Shown in pieces: positions 15,407-22,257 of a stretch of 23,393 nt of DNA. The stretch spans positions 1 to 23,393 of the forward strand of contig CBDUMN010000054.1 of NCBI GenBank assembly GCA_965368335.1, given 5' to 3'. The stretch comes from CBDUMN01 sp965368335 (GTDB lineage Bacteria > Pseudomonadota > Alphaproteobacteria > Rhodospirillales > JAPHRK01). A program made the translations under genes and the position numbers. Position 1 is the first letter of the stretch. The number at the start of each line of letters is the position of its first letter. Under the pieces are notes generated by a model that saw nothing but the letters and a program-made list of their open reading frames with translations, was not told the DNA's origin and made no database searches.

Positions 15407-15421
15407 GCATAAGCGCTGCCC
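15407..15421 (-). promoter_or_regulatory. Possible sigma-54-type promoter of the flagellin gene
   Basis: Read on the minus strand, gggcagcgcttatgc keeps the GG-N10-GC spacing of sigma-54 promoters and lies about 40 bases before the flagellin ATG. It has three mismatches to TGGCAC-N5-TTGC, so the call is weak, though sigma-54 control of flagellar genes is common. Confidence 0.25.
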
Positions 15422-15555
15422 GACATTCTTGTCCGTGACGGCAGTCACAATGGTTAACGAAGTATTATTATGTCAGAAAATACCAAAAAGGTCGATTCAC
15501 AAGCCGTTGTCGACCAAAATGCGGGGATACGGGAACATCGAGGTAAGCGGGAATT

Positions 15556-15807
15556 ATGGTGGCGGCAAAGACCTGGGTGGAAGAGTTCAGAAACGAACTG
15601 ATCGACGATCACACGGCCCTTTTAGAAGCTGAGTCCTGGCGCAAGAAATCGAAAAACTGGTCCTTTGACGTGGCCCGGGAACGCACCCAGACATTCTACC
15701 GGGAGCGCCTCACCGGCTTTGCCCGATGCGGCAGCATATCGGCAGACGAACTGGAAGACCTGCTTCGTCTCGTCGAACAACTGGGCTTGACAGGGTTCGA
15801 AACTTAA
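15556..15807 (+). CDS. Small hypothetical protein (83 residues)
   Basis: I do not recognise this 83-residue protein. It is charged and probably all-helical, beginning MVAAKTWVEEFRNELIDD and ending LRLVEQLGLTGFET, with no cysteine cluster, signal peptide or membrane segment. A single cysteine is at position 58. A weak GAGG is 12 bases before the ATG. Its stop codon shares bases with the stop of the convergent membrane-protein gene (ttaa, 15804-15807). A second open frame from ATG 15470 runs into this gene in another frame and ends at 15601, so the N-terminus is uncertain. The protein-like composition supports a real gene. Confidence 0.55.
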   Translation: MVAAKTWVEEFRNELIDDHTALLEAESWRKKSKNWSFDVARERTQTFYRERLTGFARCGSISADELEDLLRLVEQLGLTGFET

Positions 15808-16328
15808 TTCGCAGGAGCTTTGCAGGCTTCGACCAGCATGGGAGCATCCTGTGTCAGGGCCAGCCACTCACCGTTGGTCGGTAGACCGTCATCGCCCATT
15901 TTGCTCTCGGCGGTAAGCTCAATTTCTTTACCCGCATCACAATCAACGAGGTATAGCTTCTCCTGAGCCCCCATATAGCGTGACATCAAAGCCGCCTCGA
16001 CCATAACGAAATTGGACTGAGTCGCATGACGGCGCAATTTCAGCTTGTCGAAAATCACCAATTGTTCAACCACGGGAACGAACATCGTCCAGGGACGCAG
16101 CAGGATTTCCGTCCCTATTTCCTTAGCCACCACGACATCGGGCGGCAAGATTTTCTTGGCGCGATTGACCCAATCGTAGTCGTTATAAACGGTGAAAATC
16201 ACCATTGCCGCCCCAGCAGACATCGGAATCAGATACCTGGGCGCCTTTTGTCCCCAAAGCTTAAAGACAATAAGCAAAATGCCGATGGTGCCAACGCCAA
16301 CGGCGACAATTGCGACGATATCGATCAT
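15804..16328 (-). CDS. Two-helix membrane protein of unknown function
   Basis: This 174-residue protein starts MIDIVAIVAVGVG, with two membrane helices (about 3-24 and 31-47), then YNDYDWVNRAKKILPPDVVV and a soluble region of about 125 residues that contains LLRPWTMFVP. The start at 16328 is chosen because AGGGA lies seven bases upstream and the protein then begins directly with the first membrane helix. An open extension to 16418 would overlap the exonuclease gene. Two cysteines (130 and 169) are in the soluble part. Its function is unknown, and the soluble domain probably faces the periplasm. It follows the exonuclease gene by 82 bases in the same direction. Confidence 0.7.
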   Translation of the reverse strand: MIDIVAIVAVGVGTIGILLIVFKLWGQKAPRYLIPMSAGAAMVIFTVYNDYDWVNRAKKILPPDVVVAKEIGTEILLRPWTMFVPVVEQLVIFDKLKLRRHATQSNFVMVEAALMSRYMGAQEKLYLVDCDAGKEIELTAESKMGDDGLPTNGEWLALTQDAPMLVEACKAPAN

Positions 16329-16410
16329 TGATATTTCCCTGCTTCCCCGATCCGACCCTAGACGTTTCGATATCAGCCCCCGTCCCGCCTGTCCAGTCCA
16401 GAGTATGTCC

Positions 16411-17097
16411 TTAGGCAATCATCTCCTTGAGCGCCAAGGCTTTTCCATGGCGTTTGTGCTCGGCCTGAGCAAGAAACAACTCACCGGCCGCAATAGCGTC
16501 CATCAGGGCATTATGCGCCCCATAGCGAGGCAAATTGTATCTCTTACGGCAAGCGTTCAGGCGATACGCCCCCCGAGCTAAATCCTGGTTACGGCGTAAG
16601 GCAATCCGTCGTTCTACCAGCAACGTATCGACAGTCGGCATCTCGAAAGGCGCACCATAGACCCTCTTGCAGGCCTCACTTAAAAATGTCCATTCGACCC
16701 TTGCATGATGGGCGATCAGAACTTTTCCTGCGAGTTCCGGGAGGACTTTGGCCAGTCCCTCTTCCAAGGACGGCGCATCTTCCAAATGGGTATCGAAAAT
16801 CCGGTGCACTACGGCGGACTCCGCTGTTATGGCCCCACTCGGCTTGACTAATTGGTGGACGCAGCCGGAAAAATCGATCTGCAGACGATGTATCGGCACC
16901 CAACCAATACTAACAATTTCGTGCTTTCGCGCATCAAGCCCAGTGGTCTCCAGATCGAGTGCTATAAAATCCACGTCGCGCACATCAGCCGACTTATCCG
17001 GGTAGGGCGTCTCATAAAAATCCTTCAACGGACCGGGTGACGTTTGGCGCGCCAACTGCCTCCGCCGGAAGTCGCTCCGTTTTAGTAACGACAACAT
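16411..17097 (-). CDS. DnaQ-like 3'-5' exonuclease (DEDDh family)
   Basis: This 228-residue protein has a DEDDh nuclease fold. Exo I is ALDLETTG (D48, E50), Exo II is IAHHARVEW (128-136) with Glu135 in the place usually held by Asp, and Exo III is HNALMDAI (H195, D200). A basic N-terminal arm of about 40 residues precedes it. The family removes nucleotides from the 3' end of DNA or RNA. The HHAxxE version of Exo II is, to my knowledge, usual for the subgroup encoded next to DUF294 proteins, so activity is likely. The start lies 10 bases after the stop of the DUF294 gene, pointing to one operon and a joint function. Confidence 0.85.
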   Translation of the reverse strand: MLSLLKRSDFRRRQLARQTSPGPLKDFYETPYPDKSADVRDVDFIALDLETTGLDARKHEIVSIGWVPIHRLQIDFSGCVHQLVKPSGAITAESAVVHRIFDTHLEDAPSLEEGLAKVLPELAGKVLIAHHARVEWTFLSEACKRVYGAPFEMPTVDTLLVERRIALRRNQDLARGAYRLNACRKRYNLPRYGAHNALMDAIAAGELFLAQAEHKRHGKALALKEMIA

Positions 17098-17107
17098 CCC
17101 CTAGGAC

Positions 17108-18964
17108 CTAAACATTATGGGCGCTCGCCATACTCGACTGAATGGTCTTAACCACAGAAAAGGCATCCTTGAGGTGGTTGCGTTCAAAGTGGGATAGATC
17201 TTCCGGAGCCATGAAGTTATCCGGCTTCACTCCTTTTCTGATTTGGCGCGCCTGATGTTGAAGTCGGGTAATGGCGATGAACTCGTAAGAATCGAGGAGG
17301 TCGCGCGCGCCGTCTTCACTCAGCACCTTGGCTTCCTGTCCCTCCATAAGCCGCTCATAGGTGTTGACCGCGCCAATTCCCGCCTCCAGAGAATATATCC
17401 GGGCGATATCCACAATCGGCACCACGCCGGTATGTTTAAGGTCAAACCGGTGATCGTGTTCACCGCCCCTGATCAGCACGAAGTTTTTAAAGAATCCCAA
17501 AGGCGGCGTATGGGTTAGCGCATTGCCAACCATCATGGAACGGAAGATGCTGTTCCTTTGAGCTTTATCCTGAATAAGCGCAACGAGCTCTTCATAAAGC
17601 GCGGTTTCCCCGGTAATCGGCCGAAGATCGAAGAAAATACAGGAATGCATCAAAGCTTTCGGTTCAGGCTCTTCTATCCAGCTTGAAAAGTAGCGCTTCC
17701 AGGTTTTCAAAGGCTGACGCCACTTATCGGTAATCGCCATGATTTCACCAGGACAGTACACATAGCCACAGGCATCGAGACCGTCGCAAACAAACTTAGC
17801 GAGTTCTTTGAAATACTCGCCATGTTTGGCTTCATCGTATGAATCATCGAGCACCAGGCAATTGTCCTGGTCACCCACGCCCGTTTGCTCATGACGAGCC
17901 TGAGAACCGCTAGCGCACCACACGTAGGGAATGGGAGCCGGACCAAGTTTCGCCTCGGCCAACTGCACCAAGCGAATGGTGACCGCATCGGTAACGCTGG
18001 TGATGATGTGGCCGATATTATGCGAAGAGGCCCCCGACTCGACCAGATGCAACAGCACCTTAGGCGTTTTCGCCACAATTTCAGCCAACCCTTCATAAGT
18101 CTGGCGCTTATAGATATCGCCGACCAGATAAACCGCAGAGGTCGTTTGACGCTGGACTAGATTGGTATTGGTGATCACCCCAGCCACGTTATCCCCATCT
18201 TTAATCGGCAAATGGCGGATATTGGCCCGGGTCATAGCCAGCAAAACGTCGAAGGCATAGTTGTGAATGTCGAGGGAAATCGGCTTAGGCGTCATGATAT
18301 CGTCAACCCGCGCCGAGTAGTCGAGGGCATTGGCGACCACTCTGTTGCGCAGGTCCCGGTCGGTCATAATTCCGACCAGCTTGTCGTTTTCCGTCACCAG
18401 CAGGCAGGAAACCCGCTCATCACGCATGCGGGCGGCCGCTTCCTGAATGGTTGCCCCTGGACCGATGGTCACCGGCGCTCGCCCCAGCATATCACCGGCC
18501 TTGGTCGACATGAGATCCAACTGGGCGTCCTTGGCTGGGCTTGAACTGCTCCGCACATCGCGCAAACGCGCCGCGCCGAGGGGGGCAAAGAAATAGGCGA
18601 ATTGAGTGTATTCGTTGCGCAGGCGCTCAAAGTCATTGAAGGGCAGCATGTAAAACAGGCTATCTTCCAGAGCCGTAACGCTATTGAGCGCGGTACAACC
18701 ATTCAGCATGGCATGGACGCCGAAGGCCTCGCCTTCTCCCAAACGGGCCAACAGCTGACCGTCGGGTGAATGAGTTTCCACTGCCCCGGTTCGGATAATA
18801 TAGAGGAATTTGCATTGCTTTCCGGCTTCGACAACCACGCTCCCTTTACGGGCGTAGCTTGACTGCATGGTGGACGGGAGATTGTCGAGCACGTCTTTGG
18901 GCAGCAAATCGAAAGGATGATACTGGGATATGAAATCCCGCATTTCGATCAGTTCAATATCCAT
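17108..18964 (-). CDS. cNMP-binding, CBS and DUF294 nucleotidyltransferase-like protein
   Basis: This 618-residue cytoplasmic protein has a cyclic-nucleotide-binding-type domain (about 15-115, with GEGEAFGVHAML), a CBS domain pair (about 155-270, with GIMTDRDLRNRVV), a DUF294 nucleotidyltransferase-type domain (about 300-440, with GSQARHEQ and GDQDNCLV giving D365 and D367), and a DUF294 C-terminal domain (about 470-610). The combination resembles a signal-regulated nucleotidyltransferase of the GlnD type, but substrate and modified partner are not established. CBS pairs often sense adenine nucleotides. The neighbouring genes (exonuclease downstream, VC_2705-type symporter upstream) form an association known from other proteobacteria, suggesting control of solute uptake or carbon status. 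Confidence 0.85.
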   Translation of the reverse strand: MDIELIEMRDFISQYHPFDLLPKDVLDNLPSTMQSSYARKGSVVVEAGKQCKFLYIIRTGAVETHSPDGQLLARLGEGEAFGVHAMLNGCTALNSVTALEDSLFYMLPFNDFERLRNEYTQFAYFFAPLGAARLRDVRSSSSPAKDAQLDLMSTKAGDMLGRAPVTIGPGATIQEAAARMRDERVSCLLVTENDKLVGIMTDRDLRNRVVANALDYSARVDDIMTPKPISLDIHNYAFDVLLAMTRANIRHLPIKDGDNVAGVITNTNLVQRQTTSAVYLVGDIYKRQTYEGLAEIVAKTPKVLLHLVESGASSHNIGHIITSVTDAVTIRLVQLAEAKLGPAPIPYVWCASGSQARHEQTGVGDQDNCLVLDDSYDEAKHGEYFKELAKFVCDGLDACGYVYCPGEIMAITDKWRQPLKTWKRYFSSWIEEPEPKALMHSCIFFDLRPITGETALYEELVALIQDKAQRNSIFRSMMVGNALTHTPPLGFFKNFVLIRGGEHDHRFDLKHTGVVPIVDIARIYSLEAGIGAVNTYERLMEGQEAKVLSEDGARDLLDSYEFIAITRLQHQARQIRKGVKPDNFMAPEDLSHFERNHLKDAFSVVKTIQSSMASAHNV

Positions 18965-19194
18965 TCTTTCCCCCGAACATTTTAGACAACGACCACCATA
19001 ATCCGAATGAGACAGGTTTTAGATGAATTCGTGAATCATCGTCTAACAATTTGATCTTATGCGTGCTTCGCCTGCCTTCTTCACAAACGCTTACTCTACG
19101 GCCCTTCCCCCTAAAAGGAAACGGGCCCCGTCTATCAGACGGGGCCCGCAGCTTAACATCTCATCTTAAAGAGATGCACATCAAAGTGCGTCTC
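18965..19194. other. Intergenic region between symporter and DUF294 genes
   Basis: This 230-bp gap holds the terminator of the symporter operon (19111-19148). Its remainder (18965-19110) should contain the promoter of the DUF294 and exonuclease genes; no convincing -35/-10 pair or operator stands out by eye. Confidence 0.5.
19111..19148 (-). terminator. Rho-independent terminator of the symporter operon
   Basis: An 11-bp perfect stem, cgggccccgtc (19122-19132) with gacggggcccg (19138-19148), closes a five-base loop. On the minus strand it is followed by a T-rich tract (tttcctttta). It separates the symporter transcript from the DUF294 gene. Confidence 0.85.
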
Positions 19195-20925
19195 TTAGTG
19201 GTCGACGGCGCCACCAGCACCCTTCGGGATGCGGATGTCTTCGACCAGATGCTGAATGTGCTCAGGCGGCGGAGCCGTCACCTTGGCAACCATGATGGCT
19301 ACGGCAAAGTTAACCAGCGCACCAATGCCACCGAAGGCGTTCGGCGAAATGCCGAGGAACCAGTTCGGCCCCATATCGCCCAGGAAGGACGTACCCGGCA
19401 CGAAGAAGATACCTTTGTGCTGGAACACGTAAAGCATGGTGATGCCGATACCGGCAGCCATACCGGCAACTGCGCCCTGGCTGTTCATCCGCTTATTGAA
19501 AATGCCCATCATCAGAACAGGGAAGATGGACGAAGCGGCCAGACCAAAGGCGATCGCCACCGTGCCCGCCGCGAAATCAGGCGGATTCAGGCCGAGATAA
19601 CCGGCAACGCCGATAGAGCCTGCCATCGCGATACGAGCAGCCAACAGTTCCTGAGTTTCGGAAATGTCAGGCGTAAAGACGCCTTTAAGCAGATCGTGCG
19701 AAATGGCGGTCGAGATGGCGAGCAATAGACCCGCAGCCGTCGACAACGCGGCAGCCAGACCGCCGGCAGCCACCAGAGCGATAACCCAGTTGGGCAGCTT
19801 GGCGATTTCCGGGTTGGCCAGCACCATGATGTCACGGTCGACCCTCAGTTCGTTGTCAGCGCCTTTACGGTACTGGATACGGCCGTCGCCGTTCTTGTCG
19901 TTGAACTCGAGAAGACCGGTCTTCTCCCAGTTCTTGAACCACTGCGGACGGGCTTCATAGCTCAAAGCGCCATCGACAGCCGTCACCGGACCGGGCTGCA
20001 CCGTGTTGGCCAGGTTGAACATCGCCATGGAACCGACAGCCGGAGCGGTCGTGTAAAGGATGGCGATGAAGACCAGGGCCCAACCGGCGGAAGCACGTGC
20101 GTCACGCACTTTCGGAACGGTGAAGAAGCGGATGATAACGTGCGGCAGACCAGCAGTACCGATCATCAACGAGAAGGTGTAGACCACCATGTTGAGCATC
20201 GATCCCTTGAGCTGCGTATACTGAGCGAAGCCAAGGTCAACCAGGGTCTGGTCGAGCTTCACCAGCAGCGGCGTACCATCCTGAAGCGAGCTGAACATGC
20301 CGATCTGCGGCAGGGGAACGCCCGTCAGGTGCAGAGAGATGAAGATAGCCGGAACGGTGTAGGCGCAAATGAGCACGCAGTACTGGGCGATCTGGGTGTA
20401 AGTGATACCCTTCATGCCGCCGAGCACGGCGTAAACAAACACGATGCCCATACCGATGAACAGGCCTTGATCGAACGGCATCTCCAAGAAGCGGGAGAAC
20501 GCCACACCGATACCCTTCATCTGCCCAATCACGTAGGTGATCGAGGCGATGATCAGGCAGATCACGGCGACGATACGAGCCGTCTGCGAGTAGAACCGGT
20601 CACCGATAAACTCGGGAACGGTAAACTTACCGAACTTACGCAGGTACGGAGCCAGAAGCATGGCCAGCAGCACGTAACCGCCGGTCCAGCCCATCAGGAA
20701 GAGGGATGCATCGTAGCCCATGAACGCGATAAGGCCAGCCATCGAGATGAACGACGCAGCCGACATCCAGTCAGCAGCCGTCGCCATACCGTTGGCGACC
20801 GGGTGAACGCCACGGCCCGCAGCGTAGAACTCGCCGGTGCTACCGGCGCGGGCCCAAATGGCGATACCGAAGTAAAGCGCGAAGGTCGCGCCCACGACGA
20901 TATATGTAAGAGTTTGAAGTTCCAT
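19195..20925 (-). CDS. Sodium:solute symporter, VC_2705 type
   Basis: This 576-residue inner-membrane protein belongs to the sodium:solute symporter (SSS) family, in the subgroup that pairs with a DUF4212 small subunit. Many hydrophobic helices are visible from residue 5 to about 550. Family motifs include FYAAGRGVHPVANGMATAAD (33-52), a region for Na+ and substrate binding, and ALVAAGGLAAALSTAAG (383-399). A soluble insertion (about 310-365) carries an EF-hand-like calcium loop, DKNGDGRI (343-350). Relatives such as ActP carry acetate and other short organic acids; the substrate here is inferred only. GGGGG lies 10 bases before the ATG, and the gene starts 15 bases after the DUF4212 stop. 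Confidence 0.88.
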   Translation of the reverse strand: MELQTLTYIVVGATFALYFGIAIWARAGSTGEFYAAGRGVHPVANGMATAADWMSAASFISMAGLIAFMGYDASLFLMGWTGGYVLLAMLLAPYLRKFGKFTVPEFIGDRFYSQTARIVAVICLIIASITYVIGQMKGIGVAFSRFLEMPFDQGLFIGMGIVFVYAVLGGMKGITYTQIAQYCVLICAYTVPAIFISLHLTGVPLPQIGMFSSLQDGTPLLVKLDQTLVDLGFAQYTQLKGSMLNMVVYTFSLMIGTAGLPHVIIRFFTVPKVRDARASAGWALVFIAILYTTAPAVGSMAMFNLANTVQPGPVTAVDGALSYEARPQWFKNWEKTGLLEFNDKNGDGRIQYRKGADNELRVDRDIMVLANPEIAKLPNWVIALVAAGGLAAALSTAAGLLLAISTAISHDLLKGVFTPDISETQELLAARIAMAGSIGVAGYLGLNPPDFAAGTVAIAFGLAASSIFPVLMMGIFNKRMNSQGAVAGMAAGIGITMLYVFQHKGIFFVPGTSFLGDMGPNWFLGISPNAFGGIGALVNFAVAIMVAKVTAPPPEHIQHLVEDIRIPKGAGGAVDH

Positions 20926-20940
20926 GGTTGATTTTCCCCC

Positions 20941-21204
20941 TTAGTCCTCGTGAACGTCGAACTCGCGGTCCAACTTATTCATTTGGCTGGCGTAATAGAA
21001 AATCAACACCAGGAATACGTAAATAGAGCCCTGCTGAGCGAACCAGAAACCGAGACCAACGCCGCCAACGGGGATCGCGTCGAGAGCCGGACGGAGAACA
21101 ATTCCGAAACCGTATGACACGACAGCCCAGATGATCATCAAAATGGTCACGAGCCTTAGATTTGCCTTCCAGTAGGCCTCACCTGTTTTATTGCCATCAG
21201 GCAT
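20941..21204 (-). CDS. DUF4212 small subunit of sodium:solute symporter
   Basis: This 87-residue membrane protein has two helices (about 17-37 and 48-70), and the conserved start AYWKANLRLV and end FYYASQMNKLDREFDVHED are typical of the DUF4212 family. Such proteins are encoded directly before VC_2705-type symporters and are thought to be their small subunit, as YjcH-type proteins are to ActP. GGGAGG lies nine bases before the ATG, a strong ribosome binding site that starts the operon. The leader between promoter and ATG contains a hairpin (21231-21251). Confidence 0.88.
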   Translation of the reverse strand: MPDGNKTGEAYWKANLRLVTILMIIWAVVSYGFGIVLRPALDAIPVGGVGLGFWFAQQGSIYVFLVLIFYYASQMNKLDREFDVHED

Positions 21205-21230
21205 ATAAAGGACCTCCCAATTATTGTAGC

Positions 21231-21251
21231 CGTCACCGATAACCGGTGACG
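21231..21251 (-). promoter_or_regulatory. Leader hairpin of the symporter operon
   Basis: An 8-bp perfect stem, cgtcaccg (21231-21238) with cggtgacg (21244-21251), has a five-base loop. It lies 26 bases before the DUF4212 ATG and just upstream of GGGAGG. It may stabilise the mRNA or be a protein-binding site. Confidence 0.45.
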
Positions 21252-21279
21252 CCGAACCCTAAACAAGTGCTCCTTCAAC

Positions 21280-21319
21280 AAAATTTCTTACTAGCTCCCC
21301 CTAGAGGATAAGAAATTTT
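21280..21319. promoter_or_regulatory. Perfect 11-bp inverted repeat in symporter promoter region
   Basis: The arms aaaatttctta (21280-21290) and taagaaatttt (21309-21319) are exact reverse complements with an 18-bp spacer that itself contains two ctag sites. The right arm lies inside the candidate promoter, so an operator is the simplest reading. Confidence 0.5.
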
Positions 21320-21332
21320 CGCAAAGAGCCAA
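21305..21332 (-). promoter_or_regulatory. Candidate sigma-70 promoter of the symporter operon
   Basis: On the minus strand TTGGCT (21327-21332) and TATCCT (21305-21310) are spaced by 16 bases. This would give a leader of roughly 95 nt. The match is moderate and it is called by eye. Confidence 0.3.
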
Positions 21333-21662
21333 CAAGGTGAATAACAGATTTGGCTAACAGGAAAAACGGAAAAATGATCCACCCCTGTTGATTAAGGCCC
21401 TGAATTCAAGGAAAATTTCGGCTTCTCCACGCCGTAAAAAAACTCAGTGACGAAACGCCAAGACTTGACTTTGCGCAAGTGCAAAACGCTCAATCGCCCA
21501 ACCTTCAATAAAATTCACAATTTTTGCTGCGCCGCACAATTTACGCGGTGTTTCCTTGGAAGAAAAAGAACAATAAAATTACGTAGTTCATTATCTGTGA
21601 AATATTATTTTTATGCTACGCCACATTTTTGCCTTATTTGGCCCCAATTATCCCGAATCGAT

Positions 21663-21691
21663 AAAAAAGGCCGCCTTCAGTAAAGGCGGCC
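21663..21691 (-). terminator. Rho-independent terminator of the cysteine-rich peptide gene
   Basis: A 9-bp perfect stem, ggccgcctt (21669-21677) with aaggcggcc (21683-21691), has a five-base loop. On the minus strand it is followed by TTTTTTAT. It lies 24 bases after the stop codon of the secreted peptide gene. Confidence 0.9.
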
Positions 21692-21715
21692 CGAATTGGC
21701 GGGGCTGATCCTCGC

Positions 21716-22018
21716 TTAAGCACAGCTTTTCCGCAGCTGCCGACAGACTTTCTTGCAGGTCTTATCTTTCTTATTACAGGACTTCTTGCACGTCTTGTAC
21801 TCTTGCCCACAGTCGCGTTTTGCCCCCCCCATTCCTCCGGCTAGACCGCATCTTCGAGCACAGGCCCCTTTGACCTCAGCACCGTTTGCCGAAATACAAT
21901 CGTTAAAGCAGACATGTGACGGGTTTTGCGCCAGTTGAACACCGCCATCGGCCCAGGAACTACCGGGAGAAACACCAATCAACAAAGCCAACACGGCGGC
22001 AACTAGAAACAGACGCAT
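21716..22018 (-). CDS. Secreted ten-cysteine small protein
   Basis: This 100-residue protein begins MRLFLVAAVLALLIGVSP and has a signal peptide cleaved near SWA-DGG (about residue 24). The mature part of about 76 residues carries ten cysteines at 37, 41, 53, 57, 70, 77, 81, 88, 92 and 99. Four of the pairs have CX3C spacing, and the C-terminal third is very rich in lysine (KTCKKSCNKKDKTCKKVC). Paired CX3C motifs in helices suggest a disulfide-bonded helical hairpin exported to the periplasm or outside; metal binding is another option. I do not recognise the family. The start at 22018 is preferred over the ATG at 22024, because AAGGGGG then lies seven bases upstream. It is a single-gene unit ended by its own terminator. 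Confidence 0.7.
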   Translation of the reverse strand: MRLFLVAAVLALLIGVSPGSSWADGGVQLAQNPSHVCFNDCISANGAEVKGACARRCGLAGGMGGAKRDCGQEYKTCKKSCNKKDKTCKKVCRQLRKSCA

Positions 22019-22257
22019 GGTCATTCCCCCTTACTGGATGCATAATCAAGATATTGAGCGCGACGAGACTACCACAAAGCGGTTAAACTTTCCCAAATCG
22101 ACGCACACATGCGACAGAAAGCCGAGCCCTGCATTTTTTGCATTGCAACATTTCAGATAATTCATAAAATCTTTTTATATTCCTGATGTTATTATCTAGG
22201 ATGAAATTAAAATACTGCACCGCAATAAGTTTATTCTGTTCTTGAGAAGGCGCCCCC
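22019..22257. other. Divergent intergenic region
   Basis: These 239 bp separate the secreted peptide gene from the acyl-CoA synthetase gene and must hold both promoters. The part from 22130 to 22240 is AT-rich. Apart from the candidate promoter at 22143-22170 no repeat or hairpin stands out. Confidence 0.5.
22143..22170 (+). promoter_or_regulatory. Candidate sigma-70 promoter of the acyl-CoA synthetase gene
   Basis: TTGCAA (22143-22148) and TAAAAT (22165-22170) are spaced by 16 bases on the plus strand, about 90 bases before the ATG at 22258. It is called by eye. Confidence 0.3.

Larger units (their letters stand above)
21205..21715. other. 511-bp AT-rich intergenic region
   Basis: No convincing gene lies here. 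The right end holds the terminator of the cysteine-rich gene (21663-21691); the left 115 bp hold the promoter, inverted repeat and leader hairpin of the symporter operon. The middle (about 21330-21660) is clearly more AT-rich than its surroundings and has the short palindrome ttgcgcaa at 21471-21478. A 78-codon GTG frame at 21447-21683 has no ribosome binding site and runs into the terminator. Upstream activator sites or a small RNA are possible. Confidence 0.55.

Noticed and set aside
15429..15632. 67-codon frame before the small hypothetical gene
   Set aside because: It overlaps two better frames and its translation is unlike a normal protein. The ATG 15470 frame is the better candidate.
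19051..19728. 225-codon open frame on the plus strand
   Set aside because: It runs through the terminator hairpin and antisense to the symporter 3' end. The translation is low-complexity and unrecognisable.
20140..20931. 263-codon open frame antisense to the symporter gene
   Set aside because: It lies fully within the symporter gene on the other strand. Its His/Arg/Asp-rich translation is the shadow of a biased coding frame, and it matches no family.
21447..21683. 78-codon GTG frame in the large intergenic region
   Set aside because: It has no ribosome binding site, odd composition, and its end runs into the terminator hairpin of the minus-strand gene.
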